Positions 10,440-19,073 of a stretch of 64,000 nucleotides of DNA are shown one piece after another. The stretch comes from Leisingera sp. M658 (GTDB lineage Bacteria > Pseudomonadota > Alphaproteobacteria > Rhodobacterales > Rhodobacteraceae). Positions within the stretch are counted from its first letter, which is position 1; the number at the start of each line of letters is the position of its first letter. Both the position numbers and the translations under genes were made by a program. The DNA lies in NCBI RefSeq assembly GCF_025144145.1, contig NZ_CP083546.1, positions 75,001 through 139,000 of the forward strand, given 5' to 3'. Below the pieces are notes generated by a model, which made no database searches, was not told where the DNA came from, and saw only the letters and a list, made by a program, of their open reading frames with translations.

Positions 10440-11250
10440 TCAAAGCCAGTAGATAACGAGGGCTGCAAGCGCGATTGCTGACAGGAAGACTTTTGGGCAT
10501 CTGTCGTATCGTGTTGCAACCCGCCGCCAGTCCTTCAGCCTGCCGAACATAATCTCAATGCGGTTGCGCCGCTTGTACCGGCGCTTGTCGTATCTGATGG
10601 CTTTCTTGCGCTGCTTTCGACCGGGGATGCAGGCGCGTATCCCTTTGTCTTTCAACGCTTCTCTAAACCAATCGGCATCATACCCGCGATCTCCGAGAAG
10701 CCATTGGACGTCAGGCAGGCCACTTAGCAGCGCCTTTGCACCGGTGTAATCACTGACCTGTCCGGCGGTCACGAACAGGTTCAGTGGACGCCCCTGGCTG
10801 TCACAGATTGCGTGCAGCTTAGTGTTCATGCCGCCCTTAGTGCGCCCGATCAGGCGCCCACGCCCCCCTTTTTAACCCCAAGACTGGAGGCCGTACGGTG
10901 TGCTTTCAGGTAAGTTGCGTCCATTGCCCGGCAGGGCATCACGAGGTGATGTCCCGAGAGGGGATCATCACGGTCTTTTCCTCACCGTGATCAGCAGCCA
11001 GACCGGCCATCATCTGGGCAAAGATGCCTTTGTCGCTCCACCGCTTCCAACGGTTGTACAAAGTCTTGTGCGGGTCGTAATCTTTGGGAGCATCACGCCA
11101 GCGCAAGCCATTGCGATTGATGAAGATAATTCCGCTCAGAACACGCCGGTCATCAACACGCGGCTTACCGTGGGACTTCGGAAAATAAGGCTCAAGACGG
11201 GCCATCTGCGCGTCCGTCTGCCAGAAAAGATCAGACATATCACCGCTCAT
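10440..11250 (-). pseudogene. IS5-family transposase, interrupted
   Basis: The N-terminal frame (11250 down to about 10963) gives DUF4096-like sequence (QMARLEPYFPKSHGKPRVDD, NGLRWRDAPKDYDPHKTLYN) and should run into TVMIDATYLKAHRTASSLG. A 41-bp insert after the codons for TVMI supplies a stop, and a further frame problem follows in the ggggggcg run near 10865. The remaining part (10829 down to 10440) has the DDE core: LLGDRGYDADWFREAL and RRNRIEIMFGRLKDWRRVATR. All catalytic segments remain but not in one frame. Confidence 0.88.
10922..10962 (-). repeat. 41-bp hairpin insert in IS5 transposase
   Basis: The extra sequence lies between codons for TVMI and DATYLK. It contains a stem-loop catcac-gag-gtgatg (10937-10951) extended by ggg/ccc pairs, flanked by ccctctcggg and ccctgccggg when read on the coding strand. 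It resembles the inserts in the IS91 and IS3 genes in size and hairpin form. Confidence 0.65.
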
Positions 11251-11581
11251 TTTTCGAACCGTGAATCACACCACCCACCGGAAATCAATGGGTCCTGACC
11301 CTAGCGATCGCGAACGTTTTAGCGGGGTCTAGGCTCGCACCGCTGGGCGTGTCGAAATCGGCGATCGCACCCCAATGCAACGGCAGAACTGTTCAACTCT
11401 GCCGGGTTAGGATCAAACCTATGCGTTGACGATATTCATCAACAAATTCAGCGAACCGTCCCAGGCGTTTCAGTCAAACTCGAAGCGTAAAACGGCACTC
11501 TTGCACGAAGCTGCGCGGCGATACCTCTTCGAATTTCAAGGATTGGTACCCAACTAAAATTCTGTCGGGCAACTTCATTTC

Positions 11582-12184
11582 TTAGGCCGATTGCATTTTC
11601 AGCGCTTGCCCGTCGTGCTTGTCAGACGTTGCGGCCTCTGCCAGCACGGCGGCCACGTCGGCGCGGCTGGCCTTTGCAGACGGATCGACCTTATCGCCAA
11701 GAATGACATTGTCACTGCGACCGTCATCAGTCAGCGAGACGGGCCGCAGGATGGTATAGGTCAGGCCGGACGCCATGAGGTGTTCGTCGGCGTCATGTTT
11801 TGCCTTTAGGTAGTGCGCCAGGTCGCCCGACGGGTCGGATTGATCCGCGCCAATGGAACTGAGCATCACGAAGCGTTCAACGCCCGCGTCGTTCGCCAGA
11901 TCGATCAGCCGCATCGCGCCGTCGCGATCCACCTTATCGGTCATCTCGGGCCCGGTCGATCCACCAGAACCTGCAGCAAAAATCACTACTTCGGCTCCGT
12001 CGCAAACGCCCGGTTGCAGGTCGGTCAGATCGCCGTGCCGCAGGGCTGTGCCTTCGGGCAGGGTCGATGTATCAGAGCTTTCGCGGACAAATGCAGTCAC
12101 GTTGTGGCCTTGATCCAGCAAGTTCTGAGTCAGATGCAGGCCGGTCTTGCCGGTGGCACCGGCAATCAGGAAATTCATCGGCAT
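11582..12184 (-). CDS. NAD(P)-binding SDR-family oxidoreductase (atypical/NmrA-like)
   Basis: 200 aa Rossmann-fold protein. The nucleotide motif IAGATGKTGLHLTQNLL follows the start, with FVRESSDTS after beta2, HGDLTD after beta3 and FVMLSSIGADQS at the active-site strand. The catalytic YxxxK is present as YLKAK. Relatives are NAD(P)H-dependent quinone or flavin reductases or redox sensors; the substrate is unknown. The GST gene ends 21 bp upstream on the same strand, so the two are probably cotranscribed as a small detoxification unit. Confidence 0.85.
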   Translation of the reverse strand: MPMNFLIAGATGKTGLHLTQNLLDQGHNVTAFVRESSDTSTLPEGTALRHGDLTDLQPGVCDGAEVVIFAAGSGGSTGPEMTDKVDRDGAMRLIDLANDAGVERFVMLSSIGADQSDPSGDLAHYLKAKHDADEHLMASGLTYTILRPVSLTDDGRSDNVILGDKVDPSAKASRADVAAVLAEAATSDKHDGQALKMQSA

Positions 12185-12205
12185 AAGAGAGTCTTTTCGT
12201 TAAAT

Positions 12206-12820
12206 TCAAGCGGGCGGTGCCATCGGGCCCGCCGCTCGGGTTGCAGCGATGTAGCCGGGCTGTTCCTGCAACGCGTCCCAATAGGCCGCGATTTTGGGAT
12301 GATCGGCCAACAGGCCCAAGCGCGCCAGCAACGCGATGATATAGGACATCTGGATGTCCGCCAGCATCGCGGTGTTGCCGAACAACATCGGCCCGTCACC
12401 GATGGCCCGCGCGATATAGCCAAGGTTGGTATCGAGCGCCGCTTTTGCATCGTCAGGCACCGGGTTTCCCTGAAATGCGGGCATGATCGCCCGCACGGCA
12501 ACCTCGGCAAAGGAGGCCTCAACATAATCGAATAGCGCTTCGTGCCGCCAGTAATCGGCCGTGTCGCGCGGCGGCGTGTGGGTGTCGTCGTCGAACTTGG
12601 CCGCCAGATAACGCAGGATCGTGGTGGATTCCGCGATCATCTCGCCGTCGTCGTCGATCACTGGGGATTTGCCCAGCGGGTGAACCTTGGACAATTCATC
12701 GGGCGCGCGAAAATCGTCTGTCCGGTTATAGCCGATCCGGTTGCAGGGCTGGCCCAGATCGGCCAGCAGCCACAGGATGCGGGTGGCGCGGGAATACTGC
12801 AGGGCGTGGAGCGTAATCAT
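12206..12820 (-). CDS. Glutathione S-transferase family protein
   Basis: 204 aa. The N-terminal thioredoxin-like domain has the GSH-binding KSPVIDDDGEMIAESTTILR segment (cis-Pro and the Glu-Ser pair). The all-helical C-terminal domain has NTAMLADIQMSYIIALL, matching the conserved N-capping box with Asp. No active-site Cys is evident; Tyr9/Ser10 in LQYSRATRILWLL are candidates for thiol activation. It lies directly upstream of the SDR gene and likely shares its promoter. Confidence 0.88.
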   Translation of the reverse strand: MITLHALQYSRATRILWLLADLGQPCNRIGYNRTDDFRAPDELSKVHPLGKSPVIDDDGEMIAESTTILRYLAAKFDDDTHTPPRDTADYWRHEALFDYVEASFAEVAVRAIMPAFQGNPVPDDAKAALDTNLGYIARAIGDGPMLFGNTAMLADIQMSYIIALLARLGLLADHPKIAAYWDALQEQPGYIAATRAAGPMAPPA

Positions 12821-12929
12821 GGCAGGCGGATCGCTTTCATCTGTAAGTGGTCGTTCGTGCGCTCACCGGGTCTTGGTCGCACGGCCCAAACGAGGACGTC
12901 CCAAGGTATCGAGCGCACATGATGCAGGA

Positions 12930-13184
12930 CTAGAGCAGCGCCAGCAGTTTCTTGGCCGCATGTTCCGAAGAGGCCGGGTTCTGGCCTGTCACCAATTTTC
13001 CGTCCGTCACCACAAAGGATGCCCAGTCTTCGCCCTTTTTGTAGTCGCCACCGTTCGACTTCAGCATATCCTCGACAAGGAATGGCACGACGTCGGCCAA
13101 GGCCGACAAACCGCCAAACCCCTTACGCATGTCCGTGACCCCGGCCGCCAGCCAGACCTTTGTGTTTGCCGGAACCGGGATCAC
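12930..13184 (-). pseudogene. IS66 TnpB / PfpI-DJ-1 chimeric frame
   Basis: The first 28 or so residues ([20 protein letters not shown] onward) are the start of IS66 accessory protein TnpB. From VPFLVEDML to the end ([20 protein letters not shown]) the sequence is the C-terminus of a type-1 glutamine amidotransferase-like (PfpI/DJ-1, Hsp31-type) protein. The IS66 element cut into the host gene and the junction, near 13095, stayed in frame. The DJ-1 catalytic Cys region is missing, so no activity is expected. Confidence 0.85.
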
Positions 13185-13531
13185 GTCGAAAGCTTCCGGA
13201 TCAATGCGGCGAGCGCATCGGGATCAAAGCCGCCCTGAACCTTCAGGCGGTGGCCGTTGGCAAGTTCCACCTCGATCTGCGCACCGGCATCCGGCCGGGC
13301 TGAAGCAGGCTCAGCGTCCAGAACTTCAACCGGGAGGAAGCGGGGTACTTCCTGCTCCTCATCGGCCTCCGCCGCAAACCGCGGCTCTTTAAGCCAATTG
13401 AAAACCTGATTGGCATTCACATCGTAGCGCCGCGCAACTTGGGCAACCGATACACCGGGCACCCGCGTCTGCGCGCAAATCATGCGCTTCTCGCGTTCAG
13501 ACCAAGTCCGCCGCCTGCGCCGCTTCGACAT
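13181..13531 (-). CDS. tnpA: IS66 accessory protein TnpA
   Basis: 116 aa with a basic start ([18 protein letters not shown]) and a helix-turn-helix ([20 protein letters not shown]), then a variable linker and the [14 protein letters not shown] terminus. It is the small DNA-binding accessory of IS66 elements. Its stop overlaps the GTG of the tnpB remnant (GTGA), the normal coupled arrangement. The start is supported by cggag seven bases upstream. Intact but probably without function because TnpC is absent. Confidence 0.88.
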   Translation of the reverse strand: MSKRRRRRTWSEREKRMICAQTRVPGVSVAQVARRYDVNANQVFNWLKEPRFAAEADEEQEVPRFLPVEVLDAEPASARPDAGAQIEVELANGHRLKVQGGFDPDALAALIRKLST

Positions 13532-13542
13532 GTTCCACTCCG

Positions 13543-13574
13543 ATAATGTCCATTTGTTCGTTAATGGACATTAT
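13543..13574 (-). promoter_or_regulatory. Inverted repeat upstream of IS66 tnpA
   Basis: Perfect 11-base arms, ataatgtccat and atggacattat, separated by ten bases, lie just upstream of the tnpA ribosome site. It may act as an operator for TnpA or as a hairpin blocking read-in translation; neither is shown. Confidence 0.55.
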
Positions 13575-13620
13575 CCCTCACTTACGATCACCGTCAGTGC
13601 GGGCAGACCGGACGGTTACG

Positions 13621-13924
13621 GTAATGCTGACAAACCAACAGGAAAACCGGCAGCCCACCGCTTAACCGCGCCGGCCTGCCGGAGATGCATGACGCTTGCT
13701 GCGATGACGCGGCCTCAAGTCAGCCAATAAGCCAGGACACATCGGTGTATCAGGCGGCTCTCTGAGGCCATGTATCAAAGAGGGGCGCATGCAGCATAGG
13801 TTTCCTGGCTAGTCACACATGGCACAGGCAGAAAAGTGCTTTGCTGTCTCTGCCTGAGCCAGTAGCGGGTTTAAGACCGTCACAGTTATCGCTCTTGTAC
13901 ACTGGAACGCTATCAAGCCGGCAC
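13621..13924. other. Gene-free stretch between IS66 remnant and DUF3726-like gene
   Basis: About 300 bp with no convincing gene, RNA or terminator. It lies downstream of the leftward 13925-16356 operon. Confidence 0.5.
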
Positions 13925-14659
13925 TTAGGCTGGGCCAGCCCCTGCCCGGGATTTGTCATCTGACGGCACCAGGATCGGCCAAGCAGCTGCATTCAACGCG
14001 GACCAATGGTCTGAAGACACCGAGATGCCACGCTCCAGCGACTGATCATAATTGGCCGCCAGCTGCGCTGCGGTGACTTCGAACCGCTGCAGTTCAGGAT
14101 GCTCGGCCTGCCGCGTGACTGCATCCGCCAGCAAGGCTGCCTGCGTAGTACAGATAATGGTCAGAGCAGAAGTCTCTTGTCCTGCTCCGGCGTGTTCCAC
14201 CCTCCAATAGTTGGGGAACACCGCGCCGCTTTCGAAGCTGGCCCCATGCCGTCCAGCCTGATCGCTCCAGTAGGCGGCGATATAGACCCCTTGCTGGGCT
14301 ACCAGCGACAGGCTGCGCAGGATCAAGTCTGGATACCGGCAATTGATCAGCTCCACGATGGCAAAGCTTGTTTCCTGTGCCTTGGCAAAGGCGAGATCAG
14401 CCGCGAGGGAGCCGTGCTCACAGACTTCGGCGCCGCCCGCGTCAATAACTGCGAGCCCTGCGTTTTCATAATCCAGCCGAGGCGCCACGCCGCCTTTGGG
14501 GGCTTCGGGCGGCAGCGTGATGCGCTCAAACCCGCCCAACCCGCACATGTGCGACCAGGTGATCAGCTGTGCAGCATCCTCATAATCTCCGGTCTGATGT
14601 CCGGCACCTTCATATGCGCGTGACAGCGCCGCGATCATTTCGTTGCGGGAAACTCTCAT
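13925..14659 (-). CDS. DUF3726-like protein of unknown function
   Basis: 244 aa, soluble, with an N-terminal helical segment (MRVSRNEMIAALSRAYEGAG, then DYEDAAQLITWSHMCGLGGF) resembling DUF3726. The remainder is mixed alpha/beta with no catalytic motif I can name. The ATG overlaps the stop of the 566-aa gene upstream (ATGA), so translation is coupled and the two products probably act together. The family assignment is from memory of its N-terminal pattern. Confidence 0.6.
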   Translation of the reverse strand: MRVSRNEMIAALSRAYEGAGHQTGDYEDAAQLITWSHMCGLGGFERITLPPEAPKGGVAPRLDYENAGLAVIDAGGAEVCEHGSLAADLAFAKAQETSFAIVELINCRYPDLILRSLSLVAQQGVYIAAYWSDQAGRHGASFESGAVFPNYWRVEHAGAGQETSALTIICTTQAALLADAVTRQAEHPELQRFEVTAAQLAANYDQSLERGISVSSDHWSALNAAAWPILVPSDDKSRAGAGPA

Positions 14660-16356
14660 GCCCGGACCTCCTCCATTTGGGGTTTCAGCGGCAGGAACCA
14701 GCTATCGTATGTCTGGCCGATGTCCTCGATCAGCGGGGCGCCTTGGTACATAGTGTTGCGCACCCACAGTTTGGAGCGCGGGTCGAATTTACTGACGCCG
14801 AAGAACGCCAGCTTACAGCGCAGCATGTCCATCGGGCGGATGTCGCGGCTGGCCAGATTGGCCCGGATTTCCGCGTATTTGTGCCGGGACATGGTTTGAA
14901 TGCGGCGCACTATGCTTTTCATCGCCGGGTGGCGCAGCAGGAAATGCACCACATCGCTGTCGGTGTTTTCCGCCAGGTCCTGTATCAGAAGATCATAGCA
15001 TTCGCGCACCCGGCGCCCGATCGGCAGCGGCATCTGCTTTTCCACCCCTGGATCGGCCCCGGCAAAACCCAGCCGCGGCTCAAGCTTTTCTTCCGAGCGA
15101 TACCAGAAGGCATCGGTCTCAGTGGCGTCGGAAAAATCGATCTCCAGCGCCCAGCCGTACCGGGTTTCGATCAGCTGCCGCAGGGCTGCAGTGCTCATCG
15201 CCGGATCAAGCACCGGGTTGGGAATTACGGCAAAATTGTCTTCCAGATCATTGACCAGCTCGGGGTGGATTTCCAGGCAGATGGAGTTGACCAGTTCCTG
15301 GGTTTCCAGACTCCAGGCATCGCGGGCGTAGTCCGTCAGCTCCGACCAGGTTGTCAGCTGATCGCCTGAAGCGGCCAGCCAGCTGTCCACTTCGCTCAGT
15401 TCCGCAATCAGTATTTGGTTGCGGTCGATCTGCTCGGCCTCGCTGGTGTGGCTTTCGCCGAAGTGCTGCTTGGCACGGCTGACCAGATCGTGGAACAGAC
15501 TGATGCGCCAAGCGGTCGGAGCCGCCTTTTGCAAGACTTGCGCCAACGCCGTTTCGCGCATTTCCACCCATTGGCTGAATAATTCGCCATGGTTGATCAG
15601 ATATGGCGCCATGCCCAGGCCCGTGGAATTGCCGATGCCAAAGAACCGCTTCAGCCGACCGTCCAGCAACACCGCGGTATCCGGTGTGCGGGATTTGGCG
15701 ACATGATCCACCTGGTCCAGACTGAACTGGCGCAGCATGAAGCAAATGAACATTTCCGGTGCAAACGGGCGGTTGAAATCCGGAAACTTCGCCCGGACCT
15801 TGTTCCAGTCCGCCATGCCCAGTTTGCCGCTGCCGTAAACCGCCGTCGTTCGGTAGAGATAGCCGACTTCGGCAATGCGCTGCGCGTCGGGCTGGCGGCC
15901 TGCGCTCAACTCATCCAGCACATAGCTGAACAGCCGGGAAGAACGGTTGGCCCGCGACAGGCTGAACACCCGCGCATCAACCCGGCCCGCTTCCTGTTTC
16001 GGCACATTGCGGCGCAGGTCCTCCAGCCAAACATCATCCACCAGGCCTTCGCAAAGCGCCATGGTCAGATCCCAACTGGTTGCAATGACCCGGTCATTTC
16101 GCTCCTCATCAGGCAATTCGGTGGAAAACAGCACAAAGCTGAAAACCCCATTGGGCGTTCGGATTTCATAGATGGCCGTGCCGTAGCCCTCCGGGTCCAG
16201 ATCAAACAGCCGGCGGCTGATGTCCCATTCTTCCTTCATGATCCGCCGCACCAAAGTGCGCATGAAGCTGAGCGTTGAAGAATGCAATGACCCCAGGCGT
16301 TGCAGATCCATGACCTCCGCCTCCGGCCGCATCCTTTCGGTAAGTGCTGCGAGCAT
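14656..16356 (-). CDS. Conserved 566-aa protein of unknown function
   Basis: The start is placed at ATG 16356 because gggagg lies about eight bases upstream; the longer frame to 16419 has no ribosome site. The protein is large and apparently cytosolic, with no signal peptide and no Walker, metal or PLP motif. Blocks such as TLSFMRTLVRRIMKEEWDIS, GYGTAIYEIRTPNGVFSFVL and HKYAEIRANLASRDIRPMDM look conserved. It is coupled to the DUF3726-like gene and lies downstream of a LysR regulator in the same direction. Function unknown. Confidence 0.75.
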   Translation of the reverse strand: MLAALTERMRPEAEVMDLQRLGSLHSSTLSFMRTLVRRIMKEEWDISRRLFDLDPEGYGTAIYEIRTPNGVFSFVLFSTELPDEERNDRVIATSWDLTMALCEGLVDDVWLEDLRRNVPKQEAGRVDARVFSLSRANRSSRLFSYVLDELSAGRQPDAQRIAEVGYLYRTTAVYGSGKLGMADWNKVRAKFPDFNRPFAPEMFICFMLRQFSLDQVDHVAKSRTPDTAVLLDGRLKRFFGIGNSTGLGMAPYLINHGELFSQWVEMRETALAQVLQKAAPTAWRISLFHDLVSRAKQHFGESHTSEAEQIDRNQILIAELSEVDSWLAASGDQLTTWSELTDYARDAWSLETQELVNSICLEIHPELVNDLEDNFAVIPNPVLDPAMSTAALRQLIETRYGWALEIDFSDATETDAFWYRSEEKLEPRLGFAGADPGVEKQMPLPIGRRVRECYDLLIQDLAENTDSDVVHFLLRHPAMKSIVRRIQTMSRHKYAEIRANLASRDIRPMDMLRCKLAFFGVSKFDPRSKLWVRNTMYQGAPLIEDIGQTYDSWFLPLKPQMEEVRA

Positions 16357-16463
16357 GTAATGCCCTCCCATTTCAGTCCTGCGCGTTCGCAGACAGCTTT
16401 GGCCGGGAAGGGAAGCCAAGTAAAATTTGAAGAATCGAAAGACTTATAAGTCAGGCAAATAAA

Positions 16464-17426
16464 TCAGCCCTCGGTAACTGATGCCTCAACAGTCCGGTTC
16501 GGAAACCGCGCGGAAATCTGCCGTGCCTGTCCCTGCAGATACTCCAGAAAGCTCTGAGCCACAGAGGACAGCGGGCGGTCTTTTGCCACCACCAGCTGAA
16601 GCTCCCTGTACAGAGTTGGCGCCGACAGGCTGCGGTAGACCAATGCCGGGTTAAGGTAATCCGGTGCCGCCAGCGCGGGCACCGCAGACACCGCTTCGCC
16701 GCTTTCAACCAGTCCGGCCAGCGCCGCCATCGTCAGCACTGTGAAATCGGGGCTGGTTACAGAGGCCGGCAGCCCTTCACCCGCCTTGGTCAGACGGCTG
16801 ACCCCGGTATCCTTGGCCATACCGGCAAACGGCAAACCATCGAGGCAATCCCAGCTCAGCGGCTCAGTGCGGCGCGCAAGTTCCTGGGTGTTGCGGCAGA
16901 TCAGCCCAACCTGATCGCGCAGAAACGGCAGATAGGTCAGCCTGGGATCATCAGACCAGCTGCTCGATACCCCGAAATCGGCACGTCCTTCCAGCACCTG
17001 CGCCTCCACTCCGCGCGCGTTGTCGTCCTGCAAGTGGATCTTTGCCTGCGGCATCTCTGCCGCAAAGCCGCGCATCGCTGGTGGTAAAATCCGCACCGCC
17101 GCCGAAGGCAGCACCGCCACCCGCACCTGATTGAACTGATCCTGCGCGCTGGTCCTTACTGACAGGACTGAGGCTTCGATATCGTTCAGAATCTTCTCTG
17201 CCTTCGGCAGCAGTTCCTGCCCCTGCGCGGTCAGCTCAACCGACCGGGTGGTCCGCTTCAGCAGGGACACGCCAATAATTTCCTCAAACTGCTGAATACT
17301 CAGCGTAAGTGCCGGCTGCGACACCGCCAGATTTTGCGCGGCCCGACTGAACGAACCGCACCGAGCCACCGCAACAAAGGCGCGAAAGTGTTTGAGAGAC
17401 AGGTTGCGGGCGATTTTTGTCTTCAT
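16464..17426 (-). CDS. LysR family transcriptional regulator
   Basis: 320 aa. The N-terminal winged helix (LSLKHFRAFVAVARCGSFSR, AQNLAVSQPALTLSIQQFEE) is followed by the substrate-binding domain (RVAVLPSAAVRILPPAMRGF). It is full length. It lies 107 bp upstream of the 566-aa/DUF3726-like pair on the same strand and is the likely local regulator. The inducer is not predictable. Confidence 0.9.
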   Translation of the reverse strand: MKTKIARNLSLKHFRAFVAVARCGSFSRAAQNLAVSQPALTLSIQQFEEIIGVSLLKRTTRSVELTAQGQELLPKAEKILNDIEASVLSVRTSAQDQFNQVRVAVLPSAAVRILPPAMRGFAAEMPQAKIHLQDDNARGVEAQVLEGRADFGVSSSWSDDPRLTYLPFLRDQVGLICRNTQELARRTEPLSWDCLDGLPFAGMAKDTGVSRLTKAGEGLPASVTSPDFTVLTMAALAGLVESGEAVSAVPALAAPDYLNPALVYRSLSAPTLYRELQLVVAKDRPLSSVAQSFLEYLQGQARQISARFPNRTVEASVTEG

Positions 17427-17842
17427 CCCTGGAACCTATTACTTGCCAGCCAGCCACTGAATGGGACAAAACGCCTGCGGCTGAGCATCCTGCCAGTGTT
17501 GCGATCGTTCAAATTACACGCCCCGCCGTAGAAAAACCAATCTAATTGACGTCTGTAGTCAACGCCGTTTTACGCCCAGCGACATAAGCGCAAGGGGCGG
17601 TCAGCGTTTAAGCGAACAGCAAGTTTGGGTCATCAAGTCTTACAGCTCAAGCGAAGGCCAAGTTCACGGCTTGAGCCTCCCTACCTGAACTGGTCCTTTG
17701 CATTGTGTAGTTTCACGGTTTCAACTCCGCTGCACCTTGAATGAATGGCCGAGATCTCCGCTGCACCGCAGACCGGCTTTCCATGCCAGCACAGAAAATT
17801 CTTCCACTTTGCTTCTGCAGCACAATTTTGACAGGTCCGCTA
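17427..17842. other. Intergenic stretch upstream of LysR
   Basis: About 415 bp with no convincing coding sequence. It includes the LysR promoter region and then decayed sequence leading into the 130-bp repeat. No RNA gene recognised. Confidence 0.5.
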
Positions 17843-17972
17843 TGGGCTCTTCACCCAATTTCGCCGCTTCCGGCCCGGAGGCCGGCTCACTGGACACGAA
17901 CGACCGCCCCGCGAATGAGCCTGCTGAAGTTCAAGGGTTTAGCCCATTTCGCTGATGGCCGGTTCCGTCCTG
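17843..17972 (-). repeat. 130-bp dispersed repeat, copy B
   Basis: Reverse-complement partner of 10241-10370, about 119 of 130 identical by eye. It abuts the end of an IS3 remnant at 17979. Differences are scattered and do not follow codon spacing, so it is not an eroded coding sequence. Confidence 0.85.
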
Positions 17973-18012
17973 TGATAATCCCCCCGTTTTTGCGGGGGCA
18001 TGGTCGTAGAAT

Positions 18013-18667
18013 TTACGCGGCCATCTTCCGTTTCTGTGCGGGCGTCATCCCGCCGTTGCCCATGTTGGGGCGTTCATGGTTGTAGGACCAGAGCCACTCG
18101 GTGGCAATCTGCTGGACCTCCTCAATGCTTTCGAAAATGTATAAATCCAGCCATTCGTGCCGGACCGTCCGGTTGCAGCGCTCGACATAGGCGTTCTGCT
18201 GAGGCTCTCCGGGCTGGATGTATGCCAAGGCAATGCCCCGGTTCCCGGCCCGTTCCATGAGGGTGCCGCTGACGTATTCCGGGCCGTTGTCGACTCGAAT
18301 TGCCCTAGGGGCACCACGCCATTCGATGATCTGGTTCAGGGCTCGAACAACCCGTTCCGCAGGCAGTGAGAAGCCGATCTCAATGCCCAGTCCTTCGCGG
18401 TTGAAGCCGTCCAGAACGTTCTGCAGCCGGAATTGCCGTCCATCCCCCAGCCTGTCGGCCATGAAGTCCCCTATCGGCGATGCTGGCATCGCCTGCCGGG
18501 CAGGGATCGACCAGACCTCATTCGGGACCTCAGGCACAGCCAGTTCGTCCGGCTTTTCCCGCTTCAGACGCTTGCGCGGCGTTCGCCATTGGGCTTGAAC
18601 CAATGGCGCCTCAATGGCTCACTCCGCAGGTTCAGCTCCAGTTCGTGGCAGATCCGGTAAACCCGCT
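18013..18667 (-). pseudogene. IS3-family OrfB transposase fragment, interrupted
   Basis: The fragment begins KRVYRICHELELNLR, is broken by about 41 extra bases, then continues [20 protein letters not shown] and the integrase core: [33 protein letters not shown], and the region [19 protein letters not shown] with the catalytic Glu. It ends [17 protein letters not shown]. The first catalytic Asp segment is altered: relatives read ETWSMDFMADRL while here extra residues separate VWS from DFMADRL. Inactive. Confidence 0.85.
18583..18623 (-). repeat. Hairpin insert in IS3 orfB
   Basis: About 41 extra bases interrupt the codons between NLR and PRKRLK. It contains a perfect 9-base-arm hairpin, cgccattgg-(7)-ccaatggcg, at 18584-18608. 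The 17-mer gcgccattggttcaagc (complement of 18593-18609) recurs in the insert at 28529-28545. Confidence 0.7.
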
Positions 18668-18914
18668 TGCCTATAACAGCTGCAAGAACCGCCACTGCCC
18701 CAAATGCCAGTGACCGGCGGCACGCGATTGGATGGACGCCCGCGCGGAGGATCTGTTGCCGGTGAAAAATTTCCACGTGGTCTTCACGATGCCTGCCGAG
18801 ATCGCTCAGATCACCTATTGGAACAAGAAGGAAGTCTGTGGGCTTCTGTTCAAGGCGAGCGCAGAAACAGTGATGACGATCGCGGCAGGCAGCCCGATGC
18901 GGCCACTGGGTTAG
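18660..18914 (+). pseudogene. IS91-family transposase fragment (zinc-motif region)
   Basis: The frame reads LAYNSCKNRHCPKCQ, then a stop where relatives have Gly, then ARDWMDARAEDLLPVKNFHV and VFTMPAEIAQITYWNKKEVC, ending after ETVMTIAAG. This is the N-terminal Cys-rich and following region of an IS91 transposase. It abuts the IS3 remnant at about 18667, with both lacking their N-termini, which suggests a recombination junction. Confidence 0.85.
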
Positions 18915-19035
18915 CAATCTGCATCTAAAGAAACTAATCTAGCCTTCAAAGGCCAGGCCGCGGGATCGGGAGGCAGTCCGGCCGTCGAGAAATCAACCGC
19001 CCGGCAGAGTGGACGTAAGCCAGGGGCTTCAGGAA

Positions 19036-19067
19036 AAACTCCGGCGCAATTGGATTGCGCCGGAGTT
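19036..19067 (-). terminator. Rho-independent terminator of the alanine symporter gene
   Basis: Perfect 14-bp stem (aactccggcgcaat and its complement) with a 3-base loop, followed on the minus strand by a run of five T. It lies immediately after the symporter stop codon at 19074. Confidence 0.92.
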
Positions 19068-19073
19068 CAGGGC

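Larger units (their letters stand above)
10421..11300 (-). mobile_element. IS5-family insertion sequence
   Basis: 880 bp flanked by CTAG at 10417-10420 and 11301-11304, the 4-bp target duplication typical of IS5-type elements. The terminal inverted repeats agree at about 15 of 21 positions (gctctggcctcattgagtttc versus ggtcaggacccattgatttcc). One transposase gene, transcribed right to left, is interrupted by a 41-bp insert. Confidence 0.88.
13095..13620 (-). mobile_element. IS66-family element, truncated
   Basis: It retains the outer end (about 13575-13620, rich in cagaccggacggttacgg), a full tnpA and the first codons of tnpB. The tnpB remainder, tnpC transposase and the other end are absent. 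The break coincides with the fusion to the PfpI-type gene, implying insertion followed by deletion. Confidence 0.7.
17979..18667 (-). mobile_element. IS3-family remnant (second subgroup)
   Basis: Only the orfB C-terminal two thirds and one end remain. The end near 17981-18000 reads as a cccccgtttttgcggggg inverted repeat. The other side stops abruptly at about 18667 where IS91 sequence begins. This element is of a different IS3 group from the copies at 2.4 and 28.3 kb. Confidence 0.7.
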
